Notes: generated from the letters alone by a model not told the origin. A DNA stretch of 64,000 nucleotides from Commensalibacter papalotli (GCF_947179115.1 NZ_CAMXCI010000001.1:620001-684000); one strand, 5' to 3'. Shown: positions 8,754 through 18,478, counted from the first letter of the stretch. Translations and numbers: made by a program.

Positions 8754-9266
8754 CTACAATATCATTAGTTTTTTATATTTTTTAATTTTTTTAAATGCCC
8801 AATCATAATGACTTGACGTGGCAGAAATTGAAACACTCGCTAAATGTGCGCTACCAGTCCAAGAAAAAAAATTTTTAGTATATAATTCTTCGTTTGAGAA
8901 TTGAGTTATCCGTTTCATAACTTGATGATGACTTTGATCTAACAATTTTTTGGCAACATTAAAATCTGTGCTCTGATGTTTTTTCCAAAATTCAATATTC
9001 ATCAACGGATATGTTTTCCAATTATAAGGCGCAGGTATAAAGGGAAATATCTCTTTGTTTGTTGTGTTTTGTTCTGTCCAATTTAAATAAAGCTGATGCC
9101 ATTCATAAAGATGAATTAAAACATCTCTGATATTTCGATCCCTATCCTCAAAAGGAAAAGTTCCGAATTGCTTTTCTATGGGAATAGTGTCTACCGTAGA
9201 AATTAATTTTTCATAATTACTTTGCGATAATAAAAGCAAGTCATCTTTATTTGTAGGCCTTACCAA
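8754..9266 (-). CDS. ClbS/DfsB family four-helix-bundle protein
   Basis: Soluble 170-residue protein of the DinB-like superfamily. The segments GTFPFEDRDRNIRDVLIHLY (around residue 35), WHQLYLNW, PYNWKTYPLMN and FFSWTGSAHL...ATSSHYDWA match the ClbS/DfsB pattern closely. ClbS protects colibactin producers by hydrolysing the electrophilic cyclopropane; most homologues occur without colibactin genes and their substrate is unknown. No biosynthetic cluster is visible here. It stands alone between the degraded gene at 8235-8594 and a transporter on the other strand. Family assignment is good; function is open. Confidence 0.82.
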   Translation of the reverse strand: MVRPTNKDDLLLLSQSNYEKLISTVDTIPIEKQFGTFPFEDRDRNIRDVLIHLYEWHQLYLNWTEQNTTNKEIFPFIPAPYNWKTYPLMNIEFWKKHQSTDFNVAKKLLDQSHHQVMKRITQFSNEELYTKNFFSWTGSAHLASVSISATSSHYDWAFKKIKKYKKLMIL

Positions 9267-9381
9267 ATGATTCCCCCAATAAAATCTATTTTCAAAATGA
9301 TGCTTATTATTGCCTCATCAACAACGATATAATAATAATTAAAATTAAATTTCTTTCAATCTTTATATAACTGACAATAAT

Positions 9382-10302
9382 ATGCCCTCTTCCATTTCCC
9401 CTTTAAACTTAAAAAAGAATGAAAATATAGGAATTCTTTGCGTAATTGTCGCTGGGTGTTTATGGGGGTTGGGTGGTATTATTGGGCAATATGCGTTGCA
9501 GTACAAGCATATCAATACAGAATGGATGATCGTTATTCGTATGGGGTTACCTGGAGTATTGATTTTGCTCTTTTCTTTTCAACGTTACGGAAGAGAGGTA
9601 TTTGCCCCATTCCAAAGTAAAAATGAAGCTTTTCGACTAATCGTGCTGGCAGTTGCAGGCATGTGGATTTCTCAGCTAACATTTTACAAAGCTATTCAAT
9701 ATTCAAATGCAGCGACTGCAACTATTTTACAATATTTATACCCTGCTATTATTGCCATATTCCTTACTATTCAGTTAAAAAAAAATCCTTCTTTTTATAT
9801 GATAGTTTCAATTTTCCTATCTATTATTGGGGCTTTTTTACTAGTTACTAATGGCAATTTCAGTGAAATTATATTACCACCCAATGCTATCTTTTATGGT
9901 CTAGTTTCAGCATTAACCTCAGCAATCTATACTTTATATTCTATTCCCTTATTACAAAGGCATAACACCATTATTATAGCGGGATGGAGCATGTTTTTAG
10001 GAGCTATAATTGCTAATTTTTTTCATCCTTTTTGGCAACTTCAAGGAAACCTGGATTTTGAGGCTTGGGCAGCTATCTTATTTATTATTTTCATTGGAGG
10101 AATGGCTGGGTTTATTTTATTTCTGGTAGGAATAAAAAAAATTGGTGGTGCCAAAGGCAGCGTTCTTTCCACCGTAGAACCTCTTGCCACTGTTCTCTTT
10201 TCAGTTTTATTATTAAAAATTAATTTCACATTGGCTGATTGGATTGGGGCTGGCTGTATTATTATGATGATCATATTATTATCCATTAACAAACCATCAT
10301 AA
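9382..10302 (+). CDS. DMT/EamA-family transporter, second type (copy 2)
   Basis: Inner-membrane protein of 306 residues, about ten helices, paralogue of 7285-8223. Shared features are AGCLWGLGGIIGQYALQYKH, YSNAATATILQYLYPAIIAI and GSVLSTVEPLATVLFS. The two copies are separated by a dead gene and a minus-strand ClbS-like gene, so the duplication is not recent in arrangement. It converges on the aldo/keto reductase at 10315, with 12 bases between the stops and no clear terminator. Substrate unknown. Confidence 0.85.
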   Translation: MPSSISPLNLKKNENIGILCVIVAGCLWGLGGIIGQYALQYKHINTEWMIVIRMGLPGVLILLFSFQRYGREVFAPFQSKNEAFRLIVLAVAGMWISQLTFYKAIQYSNAATATILQYLYPAIIAIFLTIQLKKNPSFYMIVSIFLSIIGAFLLVTNGNFSEIILPPNAIFYGLVSALTSAIYTLYSIPLLQRHNTIIIAGWSMFLGAIIANFFHPFWQLQGNLDFEAWAAILFIIFIGGMAGFILFLVGIKKIGGAKGSVLSTVEPLATVLFSVLLLKINFTLADWIGAGCIIMMIILLSINKPS

Positions 10303-10314
10303 TAATCAATAAAT

Positions 10315-11259
10315 TTAAGCCTGATTTAAAGCTATTAAATCTTCATTTGTTAATTGAATAGTTAACGATTTTACAAGGCTTTGCAATTGATCGGTTGTTG
10401 TTGCGCTTGCGATTGGCGCTGTGACTTCTTTTTGTGCCATTAACCATGCTAAAGAAATCTCAGCTTGAGTAGCTTGATGTTTTTGAGCAATAACTTCTAA
10501 AAGATTCAGCATACGCATACCACGATCATTCATATAGGCTGCCACTTTTTCACCACGAGGGCCTTGTTTTAAATCTGCCTTATTACGATATTTTCCAGAT
10601 AAAAATCCTGAAGCCAAACTGTAATAGGTAATGACCCCTATATCCTGTTCAACCACCAGTTCTCTTAATTCTTTATTGAATTGTTGACGATCATATAAAT
10701 TATATTCTGGTTGTAACGTTTGATAAGCAGGCAAACCTTTTTCTTTCGCTACTTGTAAAGTACTTGATAATTGATCTGCATTCAAATTAGAAGCACCAAT
10801 CGCTTTGATCTTACCTTCTTTCAAAAGTTGGTCATATGCAGATAAAGTTTCTTCATAAGCTGTATTTGCGTCAGGCCAATGAGATTGATACAAATCAATA
10901 ACATCAATTTGCAAACGCTTTAAAGATGCCTCCACTGAATGCATAATCCATCTTTTAGAAAGGCCTTTATTATCGCCTCCCATATCTGCACCAACTTTTG
11001 TAAAAATCAATAATTTGTCACGTTTCTGTGGATTAGCCTTTAACCACTTCCCCATAATTGTCTCTGATTCACCTCCCACATTACCAGGAGCCCAACGAGA
11101 ATATACGTCAGCTGTATCAATTGCATTTAGCCCTAAATCTACGATTGCATCAAGGATTTTAAAGCTTTCTTGTTCATTGAGCGTCCACCCAAAAACATTG
11201 CCTCCAAAAACCAAAGGAACAATTTGAAGACCTGTTTTACCTAAATTTCTTTTCTGCAT
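10315..11259 (-). CDS. Aldo/keto reductase
   Basis: NADPH-dependent oxidoreductase of 314 residues with a TIM-barrel fold. The catalytic tetrad can be placed: Asp and Tyr in NAIDTADVYSRW (about residues 46-57), Lys in LLIFTKVG and His in DLYQSHWPD. The C-terminal nucleotide-binding segment (APIASATTTDQL) is present. The sequence is closest in pattern to the general stress/YajO-like subgroup; the substrate cannot be told. Single gene with its own upstream region (11260-11492), facing the glycosyltransferase cluster across a 233-base AT-rich divergent spacer. Confidence 0.9.
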   Translation of the reverse strand: MQKRNLGKTGLQIVPLVFGGNVFGWTLNEQESFKILDAIVDLGLNAIDTADVYSRWAPGNVGGESETIMGKWLKANPQKRDKLLIFTKVGADMGGDNKGLSKRWIMHSVEASLKRLQIDVIDLYQSHWPDANTAYEETLSAYDQLLKEGKIKAIGASNLNADQLSSTLQVAKEKGLPAYQTLQPEYNLYDRQQFNKELRELVVEQDIGVITYYSLASGFLSGKYRNKADLKQGPRGEKVAAYMNDRGMRMLNLLEVIAQKHQATQAEISLAWLMAQKEVTAPIASATTTDQLQSLVKSLTIQLTNEDLIALNQA

Positions 11260-11492
11260 AACCTTAATTCCTCATAATTATTTATATTTATCAAGATAAT
11301 ATCTTATAAAATTAATATATCTCCCATAATTAAAAAATTATACTCAAAAGAAATATTATTAACTTAAACAAACAATGTATATTTTCATTTATATAAAAAG
11401 AGAGAATACTCTTGATCATCCTAAAATATCCAATTAAAAGAATAAAATATAGAATTATTTCGTTAAAATTATATTAACAGGACTATATTATT

Positions 11493-12935
11493 ATGGTTGA
11501 TATTCGCCAGATTATTGAAGAAAGAGAATTGTTGTTATATCCTCATATTCCGATTGGGGTCTTTCGCAATTCTGGTGAGTGGCCAGAGCCTAAATATCAG
11601 CATTCTATATTTCTATATACCAATGACAATAGTAAAAGAGTTATAGAGTGGATTACCTATCACCAACTCATAGGTTTTTCACACTTTTATATTTACTCAT
11701 ATCATGATGATCCGGTACAGTTTTATCAACAAATATTACCTTTTTTAAATACAACGCCTCCCTCTGTAACTTATTATCATTATTCAGCTCCTGGAAATGC
11801 ACATCAAGCTTTTTGCCATTTTTTTCGAAATTATGCTCACGAAACAAAATGGATTTTATGGTTAAATATTGATGAATTTTTATGTCTTAAAAATTCAGAT
11901 ACTATCCAAGATTTTATGCAACCAGAATACCAAGAAATTGACGCTATTTATTTCAATCTTTGTCATTATGGTCACAGTCATTTTGAATCTGCACCAGATG
12001 GCGATATTCTTTTAAACTATACATTTCGTGCAAATGAAATTTCCCCAATTACTCGTGTAATGATACAAAATTCCAGTGTTCCATATGGTAAACTTTTTCA
12101 TCATTTTTCTACTAATTTCCAAACTAATTATGATTATCTAGAGCCAAAACTTAATACAACAAATGTTATAGGTGATGATCTATCTTCATATTTTAAAGAT
12201 TATCCCTTACTTGCTGAAATTTACTTAAATCAAAAAAATTGTTCCGAACAAATTATAGAAACGGCTTATATCGCTCATTTTGGTCTCCCTTCTATTCAAT
12301 TTATAGAAGACCAAAAAGAAAATGAACAATTCATCTATTACAGTGGTTTACCCCATTCTATTACTGAAAAAGATCTTATGGGTTATTTTGATCAATTCAA
12401 TCTGGTTGAAGATAGTTTTTTGCACGATTTATGGATTAATCAAATTATTACTGCGTGGGATTACAGCGTTTTCCCAATTAATTTTTGGAACTTATTATCG
12501 ATCAACAAACCTACATCTCAAAGTTCTACAGATCATGAATGCTCGCCCTCAGAGGATGCAGCGAAATTAATAAACGGTCAATTAATAGGAAGATCCCAAA
12601 ATTTAACCAAAAAAGAAGATAATCCTTGGTGGCAAATTGATTTACAAGAAATATTTATTATTCACGAAATTCAAATATTTAATCACATAGATCAAGATAT
12701 CAAAACCTCACATCAATTTGATATTTTAGCTTCTACTAACGGTCAAATTTGGCAATGTATCGAAAAGAAAACAAATAACGAGTTATATGGTGGTATAGAT
12801 GGATCACCATATGTCTGGACATCTGAAAAAGGTATTTCTGGGCGTTTTATTAAATTTGCTGTCCCAGGAAATAACAAGCAAATTGGTCTAGATCAAATCC
12901 AAATTTTTGGCGAAACATTACATAAAGTAATATAG
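11493..12935 (+). CDS. Glycosyltransferase-like (GT92/GT2-type) protein with C-terminal discoidin-like domain
   Basis: 480 residues, no signal peptide. The N-terminal half (about 35-290) has the GT-A pattern of DUF23/GT92-type enzymes: VIEWITYHQLIGFSHFYIYS, then FRNYAHETKWILWLNIDEFL. The expected metal-binding DxDEF reads N125-I-D-E-F129, so the first Asp is replaced. Residues about 340-475 look like an F5/8 type C (discoidin) carbohydrate-binding fold: NKPTSQSS, WWQIDLQEIFIIHEIQIFN, GRFIKFAVPG and QIQIFG. It is 10 bases upstream of a paralogue and probably co-transcribed with it. Likely role is sugar transfer or binding at the envelope; acceptor unknown. Confidence 0.72.
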   Translation: MVDIRQIIEERELLLYPHIPIGVFRNSGEWPEPKYQHSIFLYTNDNSKRVIEWITYHQLIGFSHFYIYSYHDDPVQFYQQILPFLNTTPPSVTYYHYSAPGNAHQAFCHFFRNYAHETKWILWLNIDEFLCLKNSDTIQDFMQPEYQEIDAIYFNLCHYGHSHFESAPDGDILLNYTFRANEISPITRVMIQNSSVPYGKLFHHFSTNFQTNYDYLEPKLNTTNVIGDDLSSYFKDYPLLAEIYLNQKNCSEQIIETAYIAHFGLPSIQFIEDQKENEQFIYYSGLPHSITEKDLMGYFDQFNLVEDSFLHDLWINQIITAWDYSVFPINFWNLLSINKPTSQSSTDHECSPSEDAAKLINGQLIGRSQNLTKKEDNPWWQIDLQEIFIIHEIQIFNHIDQDIKTSHQFDILASTNGQIWQCIEKKTNNELYGGIDGSPYVWTSEKGISGRFIKFAVPGNNKQIGLDQIQIFGETLHKVI

Positions 12936-12945
12936 AAAAATCATC

Positions 12946-14379
12946 ATGTCTAACATCTCCTATAAACATTTTATTTATGACCACGAACTGATGTTATATC
13001 CTTATGCACCTTTAGGATTACTACATAATCAAGGAGAGTGGCCTTTACCTAAATATAACTTGAGTATAGTCGTTTCTGCATCATCTAAAGATTTAAACAT
13101 TATTGAATGGATCTCTTATCACCAAGCATTAGGGATTCAACATATCTATTTTTATTGCACTGACGAAGATCCAACTGATTTATATCGTCAAATTATGCCT
13201 TTTACTCTTGGAAAACAACCTTTTATTACATTCCATCATTATCGTTTCCCTAAATCTAATACCCAATTATATTTCCATTTTATTCGAAATTATCTGCACG
13301 AAACAGAATGGTATATCACTCTAGATATAGTTGATTATTTATATATTCATGAAAAACAAACTGTAACAGCTTTTTTAAACAGCTTTAGCAATATAAATGC
13401 AGTTTATTTGAATATGATTTTTTTTGAAAATAGGGAAAAAAAAGTAACTACGAATTTACAAGAATATTTCAAACAAAATCAACCTGTTAATTATCCTTGT
13501 ATTTACACTAAATTAATGGTTCGAAGTCAATCTTGTCCCTATCAATATCTTTTTTATAATCTAGATAAAAAAATTGATCATCATATTCAAGAAGACAATC
13601 TTACCGAACATTCATGTAATGTTCTTCATCAAAACATGAAAAAATATTATGAAAACTTTCCATATAGCGCATTAGTTACAATCAACTCTAATACTCAATC
13701 ACAAATTGTCGCAACTGCTTACATCGCTCATTTCTGCAACTCAAATGATTTACAAAAAGAAATTGATACTCTATCAGCATTATATACAGGCAACACAATT
13801 AAACTTAAATATCAAGACGATACTCAGACGATTAACTTACATCATTATACACCTAATAAATATTGGGAAAAAATAACAAAAAACGTTTGGAAACAGTCAC
13901 TTCTTCCTGCTCCATTACCTTTACTGTCTATTTTATCAAATGATAAGCCTTGCCAACAAAGCTCTACACCAGGCAAAAGCACTACAGAAGAACTTGCCAA
14001 AAATTTAATCAGTGGTCAATTACATGGGACCACACAAACAATTACAAAAAAAGAAAAAAATCCTTGGTGGGAAATTGATCTTCAACAATCATTTATTATC
14101 AAAAATATTCGTTTGTTTAATAGTATAGATCTTAATATTAAAAACATGAATCATTTTATGATTGAAAGCTCTGAAGACCATGAAATATGGATTAAAAGAC
14201 ATCAAAAAATAATATCCAATTTATTTGGTGGGGTTGATGGCACTTATTATAATTGGATACACCCTTTGGGAATTAAAGCACGATGGATTCGTATTACAAC
14301 GGTTGGTGATGATAAAGTATTCTCTTTGGATCAAATACAAATCTTGGGAATTGAGCATAAAAATTTTTATATTCCCTAA
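12946..14379 (+). CDS. Glycosyltransferase-like protein with discoidin-like domain, paralogue of the preceding gene
   Basis: 477 residues, same architecture as 11493-12935: IIEWISYHQALGIQHIYFY, FIRNYLHETEWYITLDIVDY, then a C-terminal domain with DKPCQQSS, NPWWEIDLQQSFIIKNIRLF and RWIRITTVGDDKVFSLDQIQ. Here the DxDEF position reads D127-I-V-D-Y131, a different departure from the consensus than in the first copy. The two proteins may form a pair with complementary residues, or one may be inactive. No signal peptide or membrane segment is apparent. The next gene, a TPR protein, follows after 62 bases in the same direction. Confidence 0.7.
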   Translation: MSNISYKHFIYDHELMLYPYAPLGLLHNQGEWPLPKYNLSIVVSASSKDLNIIEWISYHQALGIQHIYFYCTDEDPTDLYRQIMPFTLGKQPFITFHHYRFPKSNTQLYFHFIRNYLHETEWYITLDIVDYLYIHEKQTVTAFLNSFSNINAVYLNMIFFENREKKVTTNLQEYFKQNQPVNYPCIYTKLMVRSQSCPYQYLFYNLDKKIDHHIQEDNLTEHSCNVLHQNMKKYYENFPYSALVTINSNTQSQIVATAYIAHFCNSNDLQKEIDTLSALYTGNTIKLKYQDDTQTINLHHYTPNKYWEKITKNVWKQSLLPAPLPLLSILSNDKPCQQSSTPGKSTTEELAKNLISGQLHGTTQTITKKEKNPWWEIDLQQSFIIKNIRLFNSIDLNIKNMNHFMIESSEDHEIWIKRHQKIISNLFGGVDGTYYNWIHPLGIKARWIRITTVGDDKVFSLDQIQILGIEHKNFYIP

Positions 14380-14441
14380 ACAAAAAACTATATTTAAAAT
14401 CAATATAGAAAAAAATAGAGAGAAAGGATATATTTATAGTT

Positions 14442-16178
14442 ATGTATAAAAAAATCTCTATTTCTATCTTGTTATTTATGGTTGTCATTGGTGTCATTTT
14501 ACATTATCGCCATCAAGCGCATATGGAACGTGGTGCTTATGCTGCTTTACAATCAGGATATTTAAACTTAAAAAATGGTAAAAAATTACAAGCTATCGGT
14601 GATTTTAGCTTTTTGATTGATTTTTATGGTAAAAAAAGCAACACAACAGTTCAGGAAACTGTTGCAGAGGCTTTACTCAAAAAAGCTGAAATTCTTGTGG
14701 AGGTAAAAAATACAGATGATGCAATACTAACCTTGGAGCAACTAAGCAATTTATATCTAAAAAGTAACAATAAAAAATTAAAATTTGATGTAGCTCAGGC
14801 ACTCTTTACAGAAGGAAGTTTGTTACTAGAGCAAGAACAATACGAACCTGCGATGATTACCCTTTCTCACCTTGTTTCTGTCTACGGAAAAAGCGAGAAT
14901 ATAGAAATTAAACGTATGGTTGCACAAGCAATGTATAAAGAAACAGAAATCTTAAATCATTGGGGAAAAACTGATACTGCACTCAACATTCATTCCTCTA
15001 TTATAGAGCAATTTATTAAAGAAAAAGACCCTACTATTCGTTTGATTGCAGCAAAATCCGTAATGGCACGTACAGCAAATCGCTTAAATAACAGAGAGTG
15101 GGGGCTTGCACTCTATAATAGTAATATATTCATTAAAATTTTTAATGATGATACATCACCTATTATCAAGGATTTTTTAGCTCATAACCTTTTATACCGT
15201 GCTGAAATCCTTCACAGAGTCAAAGTTATTCCTAATGAAGAGAAAGATCTCTTCGGTGATGATCCTCAATCTGCGGCTTTAAAAACTTATGACGAATTAT
15301 TAACTTTAATTTCTAATCAAGATAATGGCGAATATCCACGATACAAAGCTGCAGCTTTGTTAGGGAAAGCACAAATTTTTTTACAACAAAAAAAATATAC
15401 AGAAGCATTAAATTTATGTAACACAATTTATGAGAATTTTTCTAAAAGTGACGTTACAAAAATTAAAGATATAGTTGCTAGATCCTTATTGACCAAAGCA
15501 CAAATCCTAAGTGCTACACAGCAATATAAACAGGCACTTGTTACTTACGATTTAATTATACAGTCCTATCATTATGATGATAATCATTACACGATTAATA
15601 GTGTCTTAATCTCTTCTTATATAGAAGCTAGTGCCTTATTAGAACAGTTAAACGACAATGATGAGGCGTTAAAACTTCTTAATCAAGCCATTAACATCTT
15701 CAAGGATACTCATAATGAACATATTTATTTCAAAGTAAGTGAAGCCTATATGGCGATGGCCGCTTTACAAGTTAAATTGAAACTTTATGACAATGCTGTG
15801 ACAACATATACCAGCCTTATTGCCGTAGCTCATCACAAAACATTACCATCCATTCGTTATAACGGTGCTTTGGCTATTATTAAAAAAGCCGAGCTTTTAA
15901 TCAAACAGCAAAAAGGTAAAGAGATAAAACAAACCTATGATCTTTTGACAAATTTCTATAAAAATGACCAAAATATAAAAGTTAGAGAAGTCGTCGCACA
16001 GGGAATGTATGATCGCGCAAAAAGTTTATTTGAACACAACCGAGGTTATACGGCTGTTGATATTATCCGACAAATATTCTTACTTTTTGATAAAGACAAA
16101 ACTAATCCAACCATTCACTCTGTTTTGGAAAAAACAAAAGATTTACAAAAACAGCTTGGGTCAACAATTGTTTGGTAG
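14442..16178 (+). CDS. Membrane-anchored TPR-like repeat protein
   Basis: 578 residues with one N-terminal membrane segment (about residues 5-23, ISILLFMVVIGVILHY) and a long helical repeat region. A unit of about 45-70 residues recurs with the pattern VAQALxxKAEIL...ALxxYxxLIxxF, for example at VAEALLKKAEIL, VAQALFTEGSLL, VAQAMYKETEIL and VARSLLTKAQIL. This is a TPR-family scaffold likely exposed in the periplasm or cytosol. AGAAAGGA stands upstream of the ATG. It follows the two glycosyltransferase-like genes and could assemble them into a complex; that is inference. No enzymatic motif was seen. Confidence 0.75.
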   Translation: MYKKISISILLFMVVIGVILHYRHQAHMERGAYAALQSGYLNLKNGKKLQAIGDFSFLIDFYGKKSNTTVQETVAEALLKKAEILVEVKNTDDAILTLEQLSNLYLKSNNKKLKFDVAQALFTEGSLLLEQEQYEPAMITLSHLVSVYGKSENIEIKRMVAQAMYKETEILNHWGKTDTALNIHSSIIEQFIKEKDPTIRLIAAKSVMARTANRLNNREWGLALYNSNIFIKIFNDDTSPIIKDFLAHNLLYRAEILHRVKVIPNEEKDLFGDDPQSAALKTYDELLTLISNQDNGEYPRYKAAALLGKAQIFLQQKKYTEALNLCNTIYENFSKSDVTKIKDIVARSLLTKAQILSATQQYKQALVTYDLIIQSYHYDDNHYTINSVLISSYIEASALLEQLNDNDEALKLLNQAINIFKDTHNEHIYFKVSEAYMAMAALQVKLKLYDNAVTTYTSLIAVAHHKTLPSIRYNGALAIIKKAELLIKQQKGKEIKQTYDLLTNFYKNDQNIKVREVVAQGMYDRAKSLFEHNRGYTAVDIIRQIFLLFDKDKTNPTIHSVLEKTKDLQKQLGSTIVW

Positions 16179-16201
16179 CATTGGGTGAGTAATCAAAAAT
16201 A

Positions 16202-16903
16202 ATGAAAAAAACTTTAGTTATTCGACACATTCACTTCGAAGATCTTGGAATTCTAGAACCTGAACTCATTAAAGCAGGGCTTTACATTCAGTATGCTGAA
16301 GCTCCTCTTACAGATTTTACTAATTTAGACCCTACTCAATATGATTTAATTATCGTACTTGGTGCACCTATAGGAGCATTTGACAATGAGCTTTACCCTT
16401 TCCTTATACAAGAGCTCGAATTTATTAAAAAAATAATTGAACTAGAAAAACCGTTATTAGGGATATGCCTTGGTGGTCAACTCATTGCCCGTTTACTTGG
16501 TGCAAAGGTCTATCCAATGAAACATAAAGAAATTGGTTTTTCAGCTTTATCCATAAATAAAAATATACCTAATAATCCACTACTATCACTAGAGAATGTT
16601 CCAGTATTACATTGGCATGGCGATCAATTTGATATTCCAAGTGAATGTCACTCCCTCGCCTCAAGTGATTTATGTCCTAATCAGGCTTTTGCTTATAAGA
16701 AGCATGTATTAGCACTGCAATTTCATATGGAGGCTGATCCAAGTAAAATAGAGCAATGGTTGGTTGGACATAGTAATGAGCTTACGGGTGCTAAAATAGA
16801 CTTGCATCAACTGAGGAAAGATTCTCAAAAATACAATCAAATTTTAACTCAAGCCGGAAAAAAGACGTTCTTAATCTGGTTAAAGAATATCAATTTGGCG
16901 TAA
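16202..16903 (+). CDS. Class I glutamine amidotransferase
   Basis: 233-residue stand-alone GATase of the type annotated as GMP-synthase-like amidotransferase. The nucleophile elbow is GICLGGQL (Cys around residue 89) and the catalytic His-Glu pair is in LQFHMEAD (around 174-178). Short oxyanion strand VLGAPIGAFD is present. It starts 23 bases after the TPR gene. Such proteins act on glutamine or on glutamyl conjugates; the partner synthetase is not adjacent, so the substrate is unknown. It converges on a minus-strand gene 10 bases downstream. Confidence 0.85.
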   Translation: MKKTLVIRHIHFEDLGILEPELIKAGLYIQYAEAPLTDFTNLDPTQYDLIIVLGAPIGAFDNELYPFLIQELEFIKKIIELEKPLLGICLGGQLIARLLGAKVYPMKHKEIGFSALSINKNIPNNPLLSLENVPVLHWHGDQFDIPSECHSLASSDLCPNQAFAYKKHVLALQFHMEADPSKIEQWLVGHSNELTGAKIDLHQLRKDSQKYNQILTQAGKKTFLIWLKNINLA

Positions 16904-16913
16904 AGGGGTGAGT

Positions 16914-17285
16914 TTAGTTTTCTATAGATTCTAGATTTTGTTTAAGCTCTATCCATCCAGATATTGTAATATATTCATTTCTTAAATAATTAAGAAAAAG
17001 GTTATGGAAGAACTTTCTAAAAATTCCTAATTGACTTTTTTTAGTCCTGTATTCTTGAATGCGTTTCCATAACCACTCTTTATCAAATCCAATCCATATC
17101 GGAGGAACGGGAGTTTGAAGATTAGAATAACATATGGGTGCTACCCATTCAAAATAAACCGTTTCCACATGTTCAATGGGAAAATGCTTTTCAACATAAG
17201 CAATACTGTAATAATCTACTTCATTATCTACAAATATATCAGACAAAGCTTCACATAAATCAATATCATCATAGACATTACTCAA
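16914..17285 (-). CDS. Conserved small protein, DUF7079-like
   Basis: Soluble acidic-aromatic protein of 123 residues. The pattern ALSDIFVDNEVDYYSIA, EHVETVYFEWVAPICYSNL, PVPPIWIGFDKEWLW is recalled from a family of unknown function listed as DUF7079, seen in many proteobacteria. No signal peptide, membrane segment or catalytic motif. Similar proteins are often found near toxin-immunity loci, but no toxin is visible here. It is separated from ilvC by a bidirectional terminator. Confidence 0.6.
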   Translation of the reverse strand: MSNVYDDIDLCEALSDIFVDNEVDYYSIAYVEKHFPIEHVETVYFEWVAPICYSNLQTPVPPIWIGFDKEWLWKRIQEYRTKKSQLGIFRKFFHNLFLNYLRNEYITISGWIELKQNLESIEN

Positions 17286-17370
17286 TTTGAAATCTCCTTA
17301 CGTCTCTGTTGATCTTCATCATCGTTAATACGTAATTATACATATTGGTAAAATATACATTACAAGCATA

Positions 17371-17406
17371 AAAAAGGCTCTATATTCAAGAATATAGAGC
17401 CTTTTT
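17371..17406. terminator. Strong bidirectional terminator after ilvC
   Basis: A perfect 16-bp inverted repeat (arms 17371-17386 and 17391-17406, AGGCTCTATATT core) with a 4-nt CAAG loop and A/T runs at both ends. It lies 22 bases beyond the ilvC stop and is on the upstream side of the 16914-17285 gene. Confidence 0.92.
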
Positions 17407-17428
17407 CTTTTGAGAAACCAATTAGAAA

Positions 17429-18448
17429 TTAGTTTTTGTTTTTATCTACCAAACGATTTTTAGCAATCCAAGGCATCATTTCACGTAATTTTGAGCCTGT
17501 TTTTTCGATTTGATGTTCATTTAATAAGTTGCGACGTGCTTTAAGACTTACTTGACCGACTTTATTATCTGTCATGAATTTATTAACAAATGTACCATCT
17601 TGAATATCTTTCAAGATATCGCGCATTGCTTGACGAGATTCACTGGTAATAACACGTGGACCAGAAACATATTCACCATATTCAGCAGTGTTGGAAATTG
17701 AATAATTCATGTTTTCGAAACCACCTTCATAGATCAAATCTACGATTAATTTCATTTCATGCAAACATTCAAAATAAGCCATTTCTGGAGCATATCCAGC
17801 TTCAACCAATGTTTCAAACCCATTACGGATAAGATCAACAACACCACCACAGAGAACAGCTTGCTCACCAAAAAGATCAGTTTCACATTCTTCACGGAAT
17901 GTCGTTTCAATCACACCTGCACGACCACCACCAATAGCAGAAGCATAAGATAATGCAATTTCCAAAGCATTACCAGATGGGTTTTGATGCACAGCAACCA
18001 AACAAGGAACACCACCACCACGTTGATATTCTGAACGCACTGTATGACCAGGGCCTTTTGGTGCAATCATGAAAACATCAAGATCAGCACGAGGTTCAAT
18101 CAATTTAAAATGCACATTTAAACCATGAGCAAACGCAATCGCTGCACCTTGCTTCAAGTTAGGAACAACTTCGGTGTTATATGTTTCAGCTTGTGATTCA
18201 TCTGGGGTCAAAATCATAACAACATCAGCCCAAGCAGACGCTTCTGCAACGCTCATCACTTTTAAACCAGCGGCTTCAGCTTTTTTTGCACTTGCAGAAC
18301 CTGGACGTAGACCAATAGCAACGTCTTTGACGCCACTGTCTTTCATATTATTTGCATGAGCATGCCCTTGGCTGCCGTAACCTAGAACCGCAACTTTTTT
18401 GCCTTTAATCAAATTAACATCAGCGTCGCGATCATAATAAACACGCAT
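17429..18448 (-). CDS. ilvC: Ketol-acid reductoisomerase (class I, NADPH)
   Basis: Second step of valine and isoleucine synthesis: isomerises and reduces acetolactate or acetohydroxybutyrate with Mg and NADPH. 339 residues, the class I length. Rossmann motif GYGSQGHAHANNMKDSG (about residues 24-40); the beta2 loop GLRPGSASAKKAE with Arg and two Ser favours NADPH. Metal-site residues are in the KARI C-terminal domain (FGEQAVLCGG, ECLHEMKLIVDLIYEGG). Third gene of ilvB-ilvN-ilvC, 30 bases after ilvN, ended by the terminator at 17371-17406. Confidence 0.98.
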   Translation of the reverse strand: MRVYYDRDADVNLIKGKKVAVLGYGSQGHAHANNMKDSGVKDVAIGLRPGSASAKKAEAAGLKVMSVAEASAWADVVMILTPDESQAETYNTEVVPNLKQGAAIAFAHGLNVHFKLIEPRADLDVFMIAPKGPGHTVRSEYQRGGGVPCLVAVHQNPSGNALEIALSYASAIGGGRAGVIETTFREECETDLFGEQAVLCGGVVDLIRNGFETLVEAGYAPEMAYFECLHEMKLIVDLIYEGGFENMNYSISNTAEYGEYVSGPRVITSESRQAMRDILKDIQDGTFVNKFMTDNKVGQVSLKARRNLLNEHQIEKTGSKLREMMPWIAKNRLVDKNKN

Positions 18449-18478
18449 TTTTATTTTCCTTGTATTAAATTAATAAAA

